A stretch of DNA of 64,000 nt from SHVO01 sp041906145 (GTDB lineage Bacteria > Pseudomonadota > Alphaproteobacteria > Rhodospirillales > Rhodospirillaceae): positions 124,001 through 188,000 of the forward strand of contig JAYRJU010000006.1 in assembly GCA_041906145.1 (NCBI GenBank). The letters are read 5' to 3'. Both the position numbers and the translations under genes were made by a program. Positions within the stretch are counted from its first letter, which is position 1. Every line of letters starts with the position of its first letter. Positions 53,150-62,378 of the stretch are shown piece after piece. The notes beneath the pieces are model-generated. The model worked only from the letters and a program-made list of their open reading frames with translations, did no database searches and had not been told where the DNA came from.

Positions 53150-53515
53150 TTACTTCTCGAGAGAGGCCATGCCCTTTTTGGCCAGCAGCTTGGCGCGTTC
53201 CGGACGAACGGAGTCGGCGGATCCCACCGCCAGCAGCGGATTGTCATTGAGCACGAGCACCTGGGCGTAAATGCCCTGGGCTTCCTGCGCGCGGCCGGTT
53301 TTCTGGAGGACGTAGGCGAGGTTCAAGAGCTTCATGGCGTCGTTCGGCGTTTCCTTCAGGCCGGCCCGCAATTCGGCTTCGGCCTGCGTCCAGTTTCCGC
53401 CCGCGATGGACTGCAATGCGAGCCCTTCGCTGTCCACGACGTCGCCGGCCATCACAGGCGCGGCGGCGCCCAACATCATCACAGCGGCGCTGCACAGCAC
53501 GGAAATACGTTTCAT
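53150..53515 (-). CDS. Small periplasmic TPR protein
   Basis: A 121-residue protein with a signal peptide (RISVLCSAAVMMLGAAAPVMAG) and about two TPR units (GNWTQAEAELRAGLKETPNDAMKLLNLAYVLQKTGRAQEAQGIYAQ). It probably binds a partner protein in the periplasm. A Pho-box-like sequence lies 83 bp upstream and matches the one upstream of the lipoprotein gene, suggesting that it shares regulation with the neighbouring lipoprotein/receptor pair. Confidence 0.8.
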   Translation of the reverse strand: MKRISVLCSAAVMMLGAAAPVMAGDVVDSEGLALQSIAGGNWTQAEAELRAGLKETPNDAMKLLNLAYVLQKTGRAQEAQGIYAQVLVLNDNPLLAVGSADSVRPERAKLLAKKGMASLEK

Positions 53516-53597
53516 TTTTTAAGTCCTCCACAAGGAACGAGACATAACTTTGCGCTCGGCCACCGCGGGGCACAATTACTTTATGATGACGCGTGTG

Positions 53598-53614
53598 TGA
53601 AATTTTGATGACAT
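53598..53614 (-). promoter_or_regulatory. Pho-box-like site upstream of the TPR gene
   Basis: The minus strand reads ATGTCATCAAAATTTCA, two half-sites 11 bp apart in the arrangement of PhoB sites (GTCAT-n-AAAA-n-TTTCA). It is very similar to the site at 58230-58246. Confidence 0.45.
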
Positions 53615-53839
53615 TTGTGACGGTGGTCAAAGCCGCTCAAGGGGCCGTTCAGGCCCGATTTTCGGGCAAAAAGCGCAGATCGGAGGGCCGGCTGTCCCAG
53701 GCCCCGCGATGCGGACGACTGTCATATTCGCCGCGGCCGGACGCCGGCGCGCGCGGGGGTGCGGCGGTCTTTTGGAGGGAATATCTCCACGGACAGCGAG
53801 GGGGGAGGCCGCGGTGGGCGGCGCGGACGCCCAACGTAA

Positions 53840-53874
53840 ATCGCGCCGGAGCGGGTTTGCCGCTCCGGCGCGAT
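53840..53874 (-). terminator. Hairpin after the TonB receptor gene
   Basis: ATCGCGCCGGAGCGG pairs perfectly with CCGCTCCGGCGCGAT around a GTTTG loop, 13 bp beyond the receptor stop. Only a short T-run follows (TTTACG on the minus strand). Likely the terminator of the lipoprotein-receptor operon. Confidence 0.75.
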
Positions 53875-53887
53875 CGTCGCGGCGTCT

Positions 53888-56524
53888 TTAGAACTTGGCC
53901 GTCAAACCGAGCGAGAGGGTGCGGCCGAGCTGGTAGGTGTTGGTGTTGAAACGCTTGCCGTTCGATTCCTGATACTCGCGCGATTCGGCGCCGTTCAGGT
54001 TGCGCGCTTCAAACGAGCCGGTGAACGCCAGATCGCGAATCGTGAAGGTCTGGCGGTAGACGAAGTCCACGCGCAGGCCCGGGTCCGAGATGAGGTTCGG
54101 CAAGCTGAGGCTGCTTGACCGCGCCGCGATGCGCTTGCTGGTGTAAGTGACCAGCACCGTCGCCTGCGAGTCGTTGGCGTCGTCCTCATAACCGAACTGC
54201 ACGTTCGCCAGATGATCCGACTGGCCCTGCATACGCTCGCCGCCCAGAATATAATCGCTCGCCTTGGGGGTGGAGCGGATCCCGGTGGTGTTGAGGACGA
54301 TGACGTCATCGGCCTTCACCTTCAGCTTCGACTTCGTATAGGTGTAGTTGGCCGCCACGAGCCAGCGCTTGCTGTCGATCCACTCGGCCCCGGACGTGAG
54401 GTCGAAGTAAACCTTACCTTCCGCTTCCGCGCCGAACAGGTTCGCGCGCGGGGCGTTGTAGAAGGTCTGCTGGAAGGCGCCGTCGGAGCCCAGCACGGCC
54501 AAGGCTTCGGCCGGTTTGTCCAGACGCTTGTAGAAGCCGCCGAGCGTGAAGTACTGGCCGCGGTCGTAGTAGTGCTCGTAGCGCAGGTCCGCGTTGTAAA
54601 TCTCGGTGTCTTCAAGATACGGGTTACCCGTGAGGATGCGGTCCGTTTCCGTGTCGCGGTAGCGTTGCGGCGCGAGTTCGCGGAATTGCGGGCGGCCGAT
54701 GGTCTTCGACGCGCCGGCGCGCAGCTGCTGGTCTTCGGCGAAGTTCCACGTCAGCGTGCCCGCGGGCAGGAAGTAACCGCGGGAGATCTTGCGCGAGAAG
54801 AGGAAATTCTGCGGACGGAAGATGTCGAACGTCTGGATCGTTTCTTCCGCGTATTCATAACGCCCGCCGAGGCTGGCACGCACGAGGGGCACGATTTCGG
54901 AATCGATCTGCACGTAACCGGCGCGCACGTCCAACGCGGCGTCGTAACGGGCCGCGTCGCCGGTGAGCGAGCTTCCGGTCAATTCGCGGAACGCGACGAT
55001 CTCGTCGTTGATGTTCTGGTCGGACACCAGGTAATCGATGCGCTCCGTGCCGTAGCGCGCCGGATCCCAGTTGCGGCCCTGATCGTAGGTGAAATCGCGG
55101 CGCGACGACGTGCGGTCGTTATTCTGCCATGCGCCGCCGGCCATGAGTTGGGCCTGACGCAGGAAGCTGACGTCAAGATCGTAGGTGAAGTCGACGTTGG
55201 CCGAGGCGGAATCCTCGGTCAGGCTCGAGAACGACACCAGCTGGTTGGCCCCGGACAGCAGGGCGCTGCGCTTGCCGTCGGCGCGCAGGCCGTAACGGTA
55301 ATAACGTTCGTACGGGGCGTCGCGGTTGGTGCGGGAATAGGTGCCGCGCCAATCGACCTTGATCTCGCCCAGCGTATGCTTGCCGGCGAGCTGGTTGAAA
55401 TAGAGATCCCGCTCGAACCACTCGGTATTGTAGACGTTGACGTTGGCGTTGCCCTGCGACAAGGGAGAATTCTCGGTGATACGCGCACGCTTGGAGGCGG
55501 AGCGGATCCACACGCCGGTATAACGGACTTCGTTGTCGTCGTTGAGCCAGGAGAGGCCGCCGAGGCCGCTCCAACCAATGTCATTCTGGGTCGAGCGGAA
55601 CTTGGCGTCGGTCGCCAAGGTCAGACCGCCGATGTCGGGCACCGTGGTCTGGCGCACGCCGTCGCGGGTCAGCCAGCTGTTGCGGTAGTTCAGCACACCG
55701 ACAACGCCGATGCTGCTGCTGTCGGACGTGAAGGTGTGGCCGCCGGCGAGGTCGAAACTGCCGCCCGGCGCGGACTTCGCGGATTGCACGAGGTTGAGCG
55801 GCGCGTTGTTGAAGGACCGCGCGATGCCTTTGACTTCCGCGGGCGTCAAGCTGCCGCTGGAGCCGGTGGCGACGACAGGACGGGTCATGGCGAGTTCCCT
55901 GACGCCGGCCGGCAGCTTGCGGGCGCCGTTGTCGAAGCCGAGGAAATCGGTATCCGAACCGTAGTAGGTCAGCCCGCTTTTGCCGGTGGTTTCGGTATCG
56001 AAGCCCATGCTGACGCCCACGTTCAAATAAGAGGAGTCGGGAATCCCGACCGTATTGAGGTCGATCACGCCGCCGCCGAATTCACCGGGGTAGCGCGCCG
56101 AGTAGGTCTTCTGGACGGTCGTGCTGGCGAGAATGGACGCCGGGAACAGATCGAGCGGCACGACGCGCTGCAGGGGCTCGGGGCTTGGCAGCGGCGAGCC
56201 GTTGAGAAGCGCCTGCGAATAGCGCTCGCCAAGACCGCGGACGTAGACAAAGCGCCCGCTGACGAGCGAAAGGCCCGTCACGCGCGTGAGGGCCGAGGCG
56301 GCGTTGTCGTCGCCGGAACGCTGCAGATCCTCGGCGGTCAGAACACTGACGACTTCCGGCGTATCGCGGATTTCATTGGGAATGAAGCGGCCCTGGACGA
56401 TGATCTCTTCGGTGACATCGGACGGCGCCGCGGCGGTTTGCGTCTGCGCGTAGAGGGGCTGCGCCAGGAACAGGGCGCTGCCGCCAAGCAGCAGAGCTTT
56501 CAGTCTGCTCGTGGTGACTTTCAT
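53888..56524 (-). CDS. TonB-dependent receptor (phosphate-regulon type context)
   Basis: An 878-residue receptor, start at the ATG at 56524 (signal peptide LKALLLGGSALFLAQPLYAQ, AAGAAGG upstream); the frame is open much further upstream only through the preceding gene's alternative frame. TonB box TEEIIVQGRF; plug NAASALTRVTGLSLVSGRFVYVRGLGERYSQALLNG and VVPLDLFPASILASTTVQKTYSARYPGEFGGG; barrel ending LSLGLTAKF. No STN domain. The plug type (long YVRGLGERY and STTVQKTYS) is that of large alphaproteobacterial receptors paired with lipoproteins. It lies 73 bp downstream of the lipoprotein gene, likely one operon. Confidence 0.93.
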   Translation of the reverse strand: MKVTTSRLKALLLGGSALFLAQPLYAQTQTAAAPSDVTEEIIVQGRFIPNEIRDTPEVVSVLTAEDLQRSGDDNAASALTRVTGLSLVSGRFVYVRGLGERYSQALLNGSPLPSPEPLQRVVPLDLFPASILASTTVQKTYSARYPGEFGGGVIDLNTVGIPDSSYLNVGVSMGFDTETTGKSGLTYYGSDTDFLGFDNGARKLPAGVRELAMTRPVVATGSSGSLTPAEVKGIARSFNNAPLNLVQSAKSAPGGSFDLAGGHTFTSDSSSIGVVGVLNYRNSWLTRDGVRQTTVPDIGGLTLATDAKFRSTQNDIGWSGLGGLSWLNDDNEVRYTGVWIRSASKRARITENSPLSQGNANVNVYNTEWFERDLYFNQLAGKHTLGEIKVDWRGTYSRTNRDAPYERYYRYGLRADGKRSALLSGANQLVSFSSLTEDSASANVDFTYDLDVSFLRQAQLMAGGAWQNNDRTSSRRDFTYDQGRNWDPARYGTERIDYLVSDQNINDEIVAFRELTGSSLTGDAARYDAALDVRAGYVQIDSEIVPLVRASLGGRYEYAEETIQTFDIFRPQNFLFSRKISRGYFLPAGTLTWNFAEDQQLRAGASKTIGRPQFRELAPQRYRDTETDRILTGNPYLEDTEIYNADLRYEHYYDRGQYFTLGGFYKRLDKPAEALAVLGSDGAFQQTFYNAPRANLFGAEAEGKVYFDLTSGAEWIDSKRWLVAANYTYTKSKLKVKADDVIVLNTTGIRSTPKASDYILGGERMQGQSDHLANVQFGYEDDANDSQATVLVTYTSKRIAARSSSLSLPNLISDPGLRVDFVYRQTFTIRDLAFTGSFEARNLNGAESREYQESNGKRFNTNTYQLGRTLSLGLTAKF

Positions 56525-56597
56525 TGTGAGTCGGCCTTCTTGGAAAGTGAAAGATGCGAGGCCGGCGGCGAAGGTTTCCCTTCGCCGCCGGATGCAA

Positions 56598-58109
56598 TTA
56601 GCAAGCGGTGCCGCCTGCGAGGCCGCACGTCCAGCCCACGTACCAGTTGTCGCTCGTACCGGAGACCGCACCGACATAGGCCACGTTCTGGAAGAACGAA
56701 GAGACCGAGGTCGGGTTGGTGGCCACGCGCGCGCTCTCGTTTCCGCCGTTGATGAACACTTGCGTGAAGGTCGGCGTGTAGCCGGTCGCGGTGTTGTTGG
56801 TTCCGGCCGTGAAGACCTGCTGCGGGGCGTCGTTCTGATCGTTGTCGGTAGCGCGGTACGGACCGGCGCCGCAGGAGAAAGCGACCGAGCGGAAGGACGG
56901 CGCCGGGGAGGCCAGCGTCGAAGCGCCATCGATATCGAGACAGGGGATGCTGGTATTGGCCGAATAGACCACACCGTTCAGGAAGTCGTAGCCCGTGCCC
57001 GAGTTCAGCACGATGCCCTGATGCTGACGGGAGTCGAACGCGGTGGTGGCGAGACCCTGACGGCAGACGAAGTTCGAGATCTTCGGCGAGGAGCGGAGCA
57101 GCGGCACGCCGGCGGCGGTGGAACCGCCGGTCGAGGCTTCGAAGCAACGGCTTTCTTCTGTTGGGTTGTCGGAGTAGATGATCGCGAACTGGATGGCGCC
57201 GGCGAATCCTTCGTCGGTGTCCATACCGTCGTCGTCATACTGGTCGAGAACCAAGTGACGCGCGTTCACGGTGCCGCCGAAGAACTCGACCGAGTCGTCC
57301 GCGGAGGCATGAACTTGGACGTAATCAATGGTCGTGCCGGAACCCACGCCGCCGAAGGTGATGCCGTTCAATTCTTCGTTCGGAGCGACTTCGTAACCGG
57401 CTTCCTTCACCTGGACATAGCGCAAGATGCCGCTGTTGTCGGTGGGCGCGTTGCCGCCCCAGTTGACGGTCTGGATGGCTTCGAAGCGGAATTCGCAGGC
57501 GGTCGGGTTCGCCGGGAAGGCCGTCACCGTGGTCGGGCAACGGTTGATGGGCGCGCGGCCGGCGATCACGAGGCCGCCCCACTGACCGGTCAGCTCGGAG
57601 CCGCCATTCAGATCATTGAGGCTGGTGAAGATGATGGGACGCGACGCGGTGCCGTCGGCGATCAAACGCGAACCACGGTTCACAACCAGATATTCGGCGA
57701 CGCCGCCGAAGATGGTGACGCCCGGTTCGACCGTCAGGATGCCCGATTGGGCACCCGCGCGCGGAGCCTGCGCGTCGGAACCCTGGTCCTGGCCGACTTC
57801 CACCTTGCCGTCGATGCGGTAGGCGGTGCCGGGACGATAGGGGATGGTCAGATTGCCGAGGACCGTACGCGGGATGCCGCAGGAGCGCAGGGTGTTGTTC
57901 GCGACGGTGCCGAGATTATTGAAGCCGGTCGGGCAATCGGCGGAAGCGCCGCCGCTGCCGCCGGTACCGCCGGTGCCACCGGTGCCACCTGTGCCGCCAG
58001 ACGCGAACTGGCCTTCACCCGGGGATTCGATGTCGTCGGCGTTGTTACAGCCGGCAAGCGCCACGGCGAGCAGCGCCGTCAATGCGATCGGTTTCAGAAG
58101 GTTTCTCAT
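56598..58109 (-). CDS. Outer-membrane/secreted lipoprotein with GGT repeats
   Basis: A 503-residue protein, start at the ATG at 58109. The lipobox is LLAVALAGCNN (Cys at about residue 22). A glycine-rich linker of GGT units follows (SGGTGGTGGTGGTGGSGG), encoded by 9-bp tandem repeats. The main domain is a beta-helix-like repeat region (GVTIFGGVAEYLVVNRGSRLIADGTASRPIIFTSL; NSGILRYVQVKEAGYEV), as in right-handed beta-helix surface proteins. It has several Cys. It probably passes a ligand to the TonB receptor encoded downstream. A Pho-box-like site lies upstream. The exact ligand is unknown. Confidence 0.82.
   Translation of the reverse strand: MRNLLKPIALTALLAVALAGCNNADDIESPGEGQFASGGTGGTGGTGGTGGSGGASADCPTGFNNLGTVANNTLRSCGIPRTVLGNLTIPYRPGTAYRIDGKVEVGQDQGSDAQAPRAGAQSGILTVEPGVTIFGGVAEYLVVNRGSRLIADGTASRPIIFTSLNDLNGGSELTGQWGGLVIAGRAPINRCPTTVTAFPANPTACEFRFEAIQTVNWGGNAPTDNSGILRYVQVKEAGYEVAPNEELNGITFGGVGSGTTIDYVQVHASADDSVEFFGGTVNARHLVLDQYDDDGMDTDEGFAGAIQFAIIYSDNPTEESRCFEASTGGSTAAGVPLLRSSPKISNFVCRQGLATTAFDSRQHQGIVLNSGTGYDFLNGVVYSANTSIPCLDIDGASTLASPAPSFRSVAFSCGAGPYRATDNDQNDAPQQVFTAGTNNTATGYTPTFTQVFINGGNESARVATNPTSVSSFFQNVAYVGAVSGTSDNWYVGWTCGLAGGTAC
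57950..58005 (-). repeat. 9-bp tandem repeat coding the GGT linker of the lipoprotein
   Basis: Units such as CCGGTGCCA, CCTGTGCCG and related variants (plus strand) repeat about five times and encode Gly-Gly-Thr. Replication slippage could change linker length between strains. Confidence 0.6.
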
Positions 58110-58229
58110 TGAATTGGTCCCCACGGTGAAGGTCATAGGTAAAATTAGGGCCCGGTTGCGGGTCAGACTGGGCGCAACCGAGTGGCGGGACCGTACTGGC
58201 GGAGTATGACGGTTTACTTGGAGGTTTTT

Positions 58230-58246
58230 TGAAAGTGATGTGACAA
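58230..58246 (-). promoter_or_regulatory. Pho-box-like site upstream of the lipoprotein gene
   Basis: The minus strand reads TTGTCACATCACTTTCA, an 11-bp direct-repeat arrangement of GTCA-like half-sites matching the PhoB consensus at about 12 of 18 positions. It lies 121 bp before the lipoprotein ATG. Confidence 0.45.
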
Positions 58247-58363
58247 TTCCCGGGGCGCGCAACCCATCCGCCGCCGTCAAAAACAGGCCGCCCCGCGGCG
58301 CGGAGCCGCGCGGGTGATGCAGCGCACAATCGCCCGCGCGGCGGCGGGCAAAACCGATCTAAA

Positions 58364-59362
58364 TCAGCCGCCGGGGCTGAACAGGACTTCGGTCACCCGC
58401 CGGGAACCATCGACGCGCTCCAGCTGGACGACAACGTCGATCACGCGCGTGACGTAGGTCTTCACTTTTTCCCATCCGAGATCCACGCCCGAGGTCAGGG
58501 CCAGAAGCGCGATCTGGTCCAAGGCCCCCGCGGGGCTGTCCGCGTGGACCGTCGTCAAGGACCCGGGGTGGCCACTATTAACCGCGCGAAGGAAGGCGAA
58601 TGCTTCCTTGCCGCGCAATTCACCCAGGAGGATCCGGTCCGGGCGCAAGCGCAGCGCGGCGGCGAGCAGGCTGTCGGCATCGACTTTCGCCTCGCCGAGT
58701 TCGCCGCGCACAGCCACGAGTCCGACGCTGTTGGGGTGATCGAGCCGCACTTCGGGCGCATCCTCGATGACGACGAGACGTTCGCCGTGCTCGATCTCCT
58801 TGACCAGGGCGTTCAGCAATGTGGTTTTGCCGGTGCCGGTGCCGCCGGAAATGACGATGGTCTTGCGCCGCTTCACGGCGGCGCGGAGAAAGGCGAGCAG
58901 GTCGCCCGAGTCCAGGAGCGCGGCAAGCGCGGCGTCGGCCGCCGCCTGGCGCGCGGCATCGGTGCGATGGGCTTCTTCAAACAGGCCGTCGCGCCCCAGG
59001 TCCTCGATCGTCAGATCGGATAGCATATGCTTGCGCACCGCCATCACCAGCGCACCGCGCGTGGCCGGAGGCGCGGCGATCTGTACGCGCGCCCCGTCGG
59101 GGAGCGTGGCCGAGAGCAGCGGCTGCTCGCGGTTGACGCCCTGGCTGCTGGCCGCCGCGATCTGGCGGGCCAAGCGCTGGAGCGACTGTTCGGTGAGGTC
59201 CGGGGCCGCCTCGCGCTTCATGCCGCCGCCGGCGGTTTCGATCCAGACTTCGCCGGGCCGGTTGATCAGCACGTCGGTGACGTCCTCGCGCATAAGCCAC
59301 GGCGCGAGCGGCGCGAGATAAGCGTTGAGATATACGTTAGCCGTCGTACCGATGGAGTTCAT
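58364..59362 (-). CDS. virB11: Type IV secretion ATPase VirB11
   Basis: A 332-residue hexameric secretion ATPase. The N-terminal domain is seen in MREDVTDVLINRPGEVWIE, Walker A in ISGGTGTGKTTLLNAL, the Asp box RLVVIEDAPEV, Walker B RILLGELRGKEAF and the His box in SGHPGSLTTVHAD. It powers assembly or transport in the type IV secretion system. It is the last gene of the virB cluster, 27 bp after virB10. Confidence 0.95.
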   Translation of the reverse strand: MNSIGTTANVYLNAYLAPLAPWLMREDVTDVLINRPGEVWIETAGGGMKREAAPDLTEQSLQRLARQIAAASSQGVNREQPLLSATLPDGARVQIAAPPATRGALVMAVRKHMLSDLTIEDLGRDGLFEEAHRTDAARQAAADAALAALLDSGDLLAFLRAAVKRRKTIVISGGTGTGKTTLLNALVKEIEHGERLVVIEDAPEVRLDHPNSVGLVAVRGELGEAKVDADSLLAAALRLRPDRILLGELRGKEAFAFLRAVNSGHPGSLTTVHADSPAGALDQIALLALTSGVDLGWEKVKTYVTRVIDVVVQLERVDGSRRVTEVLFSPGG

Positions 59363-59389
59363 GGGCTTGAGCCGGTCAGCCGGTCTGGA

Positions 59390-60460
59390 TCACTGCACAA
59401 CGTTGGAGAAGTCGAGATCGCGCGCCACGAATACCTGCACCGGCGCGCCCTGTGGCACCCGGATGGTGACCGGGATATCGATCTGCCGCTGAAGGGCGAT
59501 TTCGGCGACGCGATTCGCCTGGCCGGGGGATGCAATAATCAGACTGGTGTTGTTGTTGTTCGAACCGAGCGCCGCGGGAATTCCGGCATCGATGACCGAG
59601 AGCAGGATGGCCGCCCCGAAACGCCGGAAGAAGTGGGTGTCCACCTCGCCGTCGAGGCCTCCCCGGCCCAGACGGTCGGTGGCCGGCGAGCCAATCTCGA
59701 CCGCGACACCCGCCGGCGTGATCACGCGCGACCAAATGACGAAGGCGCGCGATTGCCCTTCGGCGACAGCGCTCTTGTATTGCCCGATGAGGGACGAACC
59801 GCGCGGGATCAAGATGCGCGCGCCGTCGAAGCTCTTGACGTCGCGGCTGACGACGCCGCGCACGGAGCCCGGAAGATCTGAATCGAGCGCGGTTTCGAGG
59901 ACGGCAGGGATCACGGTTCCTTGCGCCACGACGTGAGTCACGTTGGCGAGACGGTACGCCTGGGCGGAATCGGCTGTGGCGCCTGAAACACGCGCCGCAA
60001 ACTTTTCGTCGGCGGACATCCTGTTATCGTCGGCGGCGGGCGCGCCGGCGGCGACCGCGGTTTGCCCCGCGGCCGGAGCGGCGGCCTGGGCCACCTGCAC
60101 GGGCCCCGTGCCAGCGGCGGCATCGTAAATAACGGTCGGCGCGCGCAGATTGGCTTCGTACGGATCCGGCGGTGCGATCGCCGGCGGCGGCGCGGCCTGG
60201 ACGACGGGCGGCGGCGGCGGTTCCACGGGCGGGGGCGGCGCGAGTTCCACCGGCGCGGCGGCGACGGGCGCCGGGGCGGCGGCTTCGGCCACCTGCTCGC
60301 GCCCTTTCGACAAGCCGCTAAACACGGTGACACCGAGAACAACCGCGCCGAGGAAGCCCAACGGCATCACCCAGGGGTTATCGGCGCGCGGCACGCGCGG
60401 CACCACCTTGTTGGCCCTTGCGAACACTTCGCTCACGTCCGAGGCGGTCGGTTTTTTCAT
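59390..60460 (-). CDS. virB10: Type IV secretion protein VirB10
   Basis: A 356-residue protein spanning the envelope: one membrane helix (WVMPLGFLGAVVLGVTVFSG), a long proline-rich linker (APPPPVEPPPPPVV) and a C-terminal beta-barrel domain (VVAQGTVIPAVLETALDSDLPG; ILIPRGSSLIGQYKS; RRFGAAILLSVIDAG). It opens the outer-membrane pore. Its ATG at 60460 overlaps the virB9 stop (ATGA); a start five codons upstream lies inside virB9. Confidence 0.94.
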   Translation of the reverse strand: MKKPTASDVSEVFARANKVVPRVPRADNPWVMPLGFLGAVVLGVTVFSGLSKGREQVAEAAAPAPVAAAPVELAPPPPVEPPPPPVVQAAPPPAIAPPDPYEANLRAPTVIYDAAAGTGPVQVAQAAAPAAGQTAVAAGAPAADDNRMSADEKFAARVSGATADSAQAYRLANVTHVVAQGTVIPAVLETALDSDLPGSVRGVVSRDVKSFDGARILIPRGSSLIGQYKSAVAEGQSRAFVIWSRVITPAGVAVEIGSPATDRLGRGGLDGEVDTHFFRRFGAAILLSVIDAGIPAALGSNNNNTSLIIASPGQANRVAEIALQRQIDIPVTIRVPQGAPVQVFVARDLDFSNVVQ

Positions 60461-61233
60461 TGACGGCTCCACCAAGATTTTTTCGGCCGCTCCTTGAGCG
60501 TGCTGGGCTCGGGGGCCGGAAAGGCGTCGTTAAAGATCGTGGTCACTTCGGTGCCGCGGCGCAGAACGAAGGACCGCGCGATGCGGTCGACCACGACGAG
60601 GCCGTCGCGCTGATGCGCGTTGATCACGGATTCCTGGCCGTCGGGATCGACGGCGTAGATCGCGGGCCTGTCTTCGCGGGTCTTGAAGTCGAAATAAGTC
60701 TGCTCGCCGTCGTCGAACACACGCACCGGAAGGGTGTGGATCGATCCGGCGTAGCTGTAGGCGAGGTTGCGCTCCTTGGGTTTTGGCGGCTCGGGCGGCG
60801 GTGGCGGCGCCACAACCGCGAAGGCCGGCGCCGGATAGACAAAGCGCACACTCACAAGCGGTTTTTGCTTGCCGGTCTTGCGCACAGCCGAAAGCGAGAA
60901 GTAGTAACTGCGCAGGTTCGTCAGCACGGTCATATTGGTATCGGGGCCGTCCGCCATCGGCTTCAGGAAGAAGAGATTGCCGCGGCGATTGGGCGTGACC
61001 TGCCACGACGCCGAATCGCCAACGGCGATGCTTTCAATTTTCTCGGCCGCGCCCAGTTCAACGGACATCTGAAAGCCGAGCATAGCCTTCAGCTCGACCA
61101 CCTGCTCGGGGTCGTAGTCTACGATGTGGATGCGTGAATCGCCGGGGCCGGGACGCGGCGTGACCGCGCCCGCCGGCGCGTTCAAGCAAAAAAGAAGAAC
61201 GAGAGGGAAGATCGCTGGTCCAAGGTGTTTCAT
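60457..61233 (-). CDS. virB9: Type IV secretion protein VirB9
   Basis: A 258-residue protein, start at the ATG at 61233 with a signal peptide (FPLVLLFCLNAPAGA). N-terminal domain DPEQVVELKAMLGFQMSVEL; C-terminal domain LAYSYAGSIHTLPVRVFDDGEQTYF and VDRIARSFVLRRGTEVTTIFN. A proline-rich linker (PPPPPEPPKPKER) lies between. It forms the outer-membrane core complex with VirB7 and VirB10. Its start overlaps the virB6 stop by ATGA. No virB7 or virB8 lies between virB6 and virB9. Confidence 0.93.
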   Translation of the reverse strand: MKHLGPAIFPLVLLFCLNAPAGAVTPRPGPGDSRIHIVDYDPEQVVELKAMLGFQMSVELGAAEKIESIAVGDSASWQVTPNRRGNLFFLKPMADGPDTNMTVLTNLRSYYFSLSAVRKTGKQKPLVSVRFVYPAPAFAVVAPPPPPEPPKPKERNLAYSYAGSIHTLPVRVFDDGEQTYFDFKTREDRPAIYAVDPDGQESVINAHQRDGLVVVDRIARSFVLRRGTEVTTIFNDAFPAPEPSTLKERPKKSWWSRQ

Positions 61234-62378
61234 CTGGCTACTCCCGCGCGGCGCGGCGTGAACGAGGCGGGGCGATAAGCGTCGCCCAAACGCGGCGGGC
61301 TCGCGACCGCCGTAGCGGCCGCCGCGACGCGGACAACAGGCGGTGCACCGCCGGCCGCGCCGTGAGCAAGGGCGCCCGACTGAGCGTTGCCCCGCTGAAG
61401 GTCGAAGGCCAGGCGTTCGGCGCGTGTCGGCGCGGGCGCGGCCGGTGACGCACCGGCGCCTGCGGCCGCGGCCCGCACCGCGGGCGCGGCGCGGACCGAT
61501 GTGGGCAAACGAAACCCGAACGCCATGACGCAAGCCCCGAGGACAAGCGCCAACTGGCCGAAAGCGAAGACGAAAATGAGGGACGCGATGCTGGCCGCGG
61601 TCTGCGGGTCGACCTGATCGGCGCGCTGGCGCGCGGCCGCTTCCAGCCAGGGTTGGATCACGGCCAGCATCAAGACGATGAGCAACCAGCCGACCATTTG
61701 CGTCAGAGCGGCGGCGGTCAACGCCCTCACCCAGCCGACAAATATGCCGCGCGCGGCGCGTATGAGGAAAAGGGCGATGAAAATGGGACCGACGGCGGTG
61801 AGCACGCCGATCGCGAGGGTCGCCGCCGATATCACCCCGGCGCTCATCACGAACAACACGCTGGTCGCGGTCGTGATCGATTGCGCGGCCGAGGCCTCGG
61901 CGCTGGAGTAGGTGCGCGCGGACGGCCCCGCCTTCTTGCCGAGGGCTTCGGCGGTGCGGCCAAGTTCGTCATACACGACCTGCAATCCCTCGACCGGCGC
62001 GGCGGCCAGCGACGCGCGGCGGTCCTGCAGCGGCGCGGAAATGACGGCGGCGAGTTCTTTCGGCACGCGGCCGGCGACGTCGAACACTAAAGTTTGAAAG
62101 GTGGCCCAGTTGGTCACCAGCGCGAGGATGGCGCCGATCTTCAAGGCCATCACCGGCGCGTCCGAGAGGCGGACATCGCCGCGCGCGAACAACAAGCGGT
62201 AGCCGACGACCGCGACGTAGATAGTGAGAAGCGCCGTGAGCGCCGACTGGAACACGCCGGAACCGGCGGTGAGCGCGGAGTATCCCAGCTGGGCGTAGTG
62301 ACGGGTCTCGCAATCCACCGCCGCCAGAACGCCGCGGATCACGCCGTCGTCGACCAAGGCGCGGCAGCCCACGTTCAT
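61230..62378 (-). CDS. virB6: Type IV secretion membrane protein VirB6
   Basis: A 382-residue polytopic membrane protein with about five or six hydrophobic segments (ALLTIYVAVVGYRLLFA; ILALVTNWATFQTLVF; LFVMSAGVISAATLAIGVLT; MVGWLLIVLMLAVIQPW) and a long Ala/Pro-rich hydrophilic C-terminus. This matches the TrbL/VirB6 family, which forms part of the inner-membrane channel. It overlaps virB4 (upstream) and virB9 (downstream) by 4 bp each. Confidence 0.88.
   Translation of the reverse strand: MNVGCRALVDDGVIRGVLAAVDCETRHYAQLGYSALTAGSGVFQSALTALLTIYVAVVGYRLLFARGDVRLSDAPVMALKIGAILALVTNWATFQTLVFDVAGRVPKELAAVISAPLQDRRASLAAAPVEGLQVVYDELGRTAEALGKKAGPSARTYSSAEASAAQSITTATSVLFVMSAGVISAATLAIGVLTAVGPIFIALFLIRAARGIFVGWVRALTAAALTQMVGWLLIVLMLAVIQPWLEAAARQRADQVDPQTAASIASLIFVFAFGQLALVLGACVMAFGFRLPTSVRAAPAVRAAAAGAGASPAAPAPTRAERLAFDLQRGNAQSGALAHGAAGGAPPVVRVAAAATAVASPPRLGDAYRPASFTPRRAGVAR

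Noticed and set aside
54212..56752. An 846-codon open frame on the plus strand opposite the TonB receptor
   Set aside because: Same reason: composition is that of an antisense shadow and no domain is recognisable.
56525..56974. A 150-residue N-terminal extension of the TonB receptor at 53888-56524
   Set aside because: It reads the lipoprotein gene in a wrong frame; the ATG at 56524 starts a proper signal peptide.
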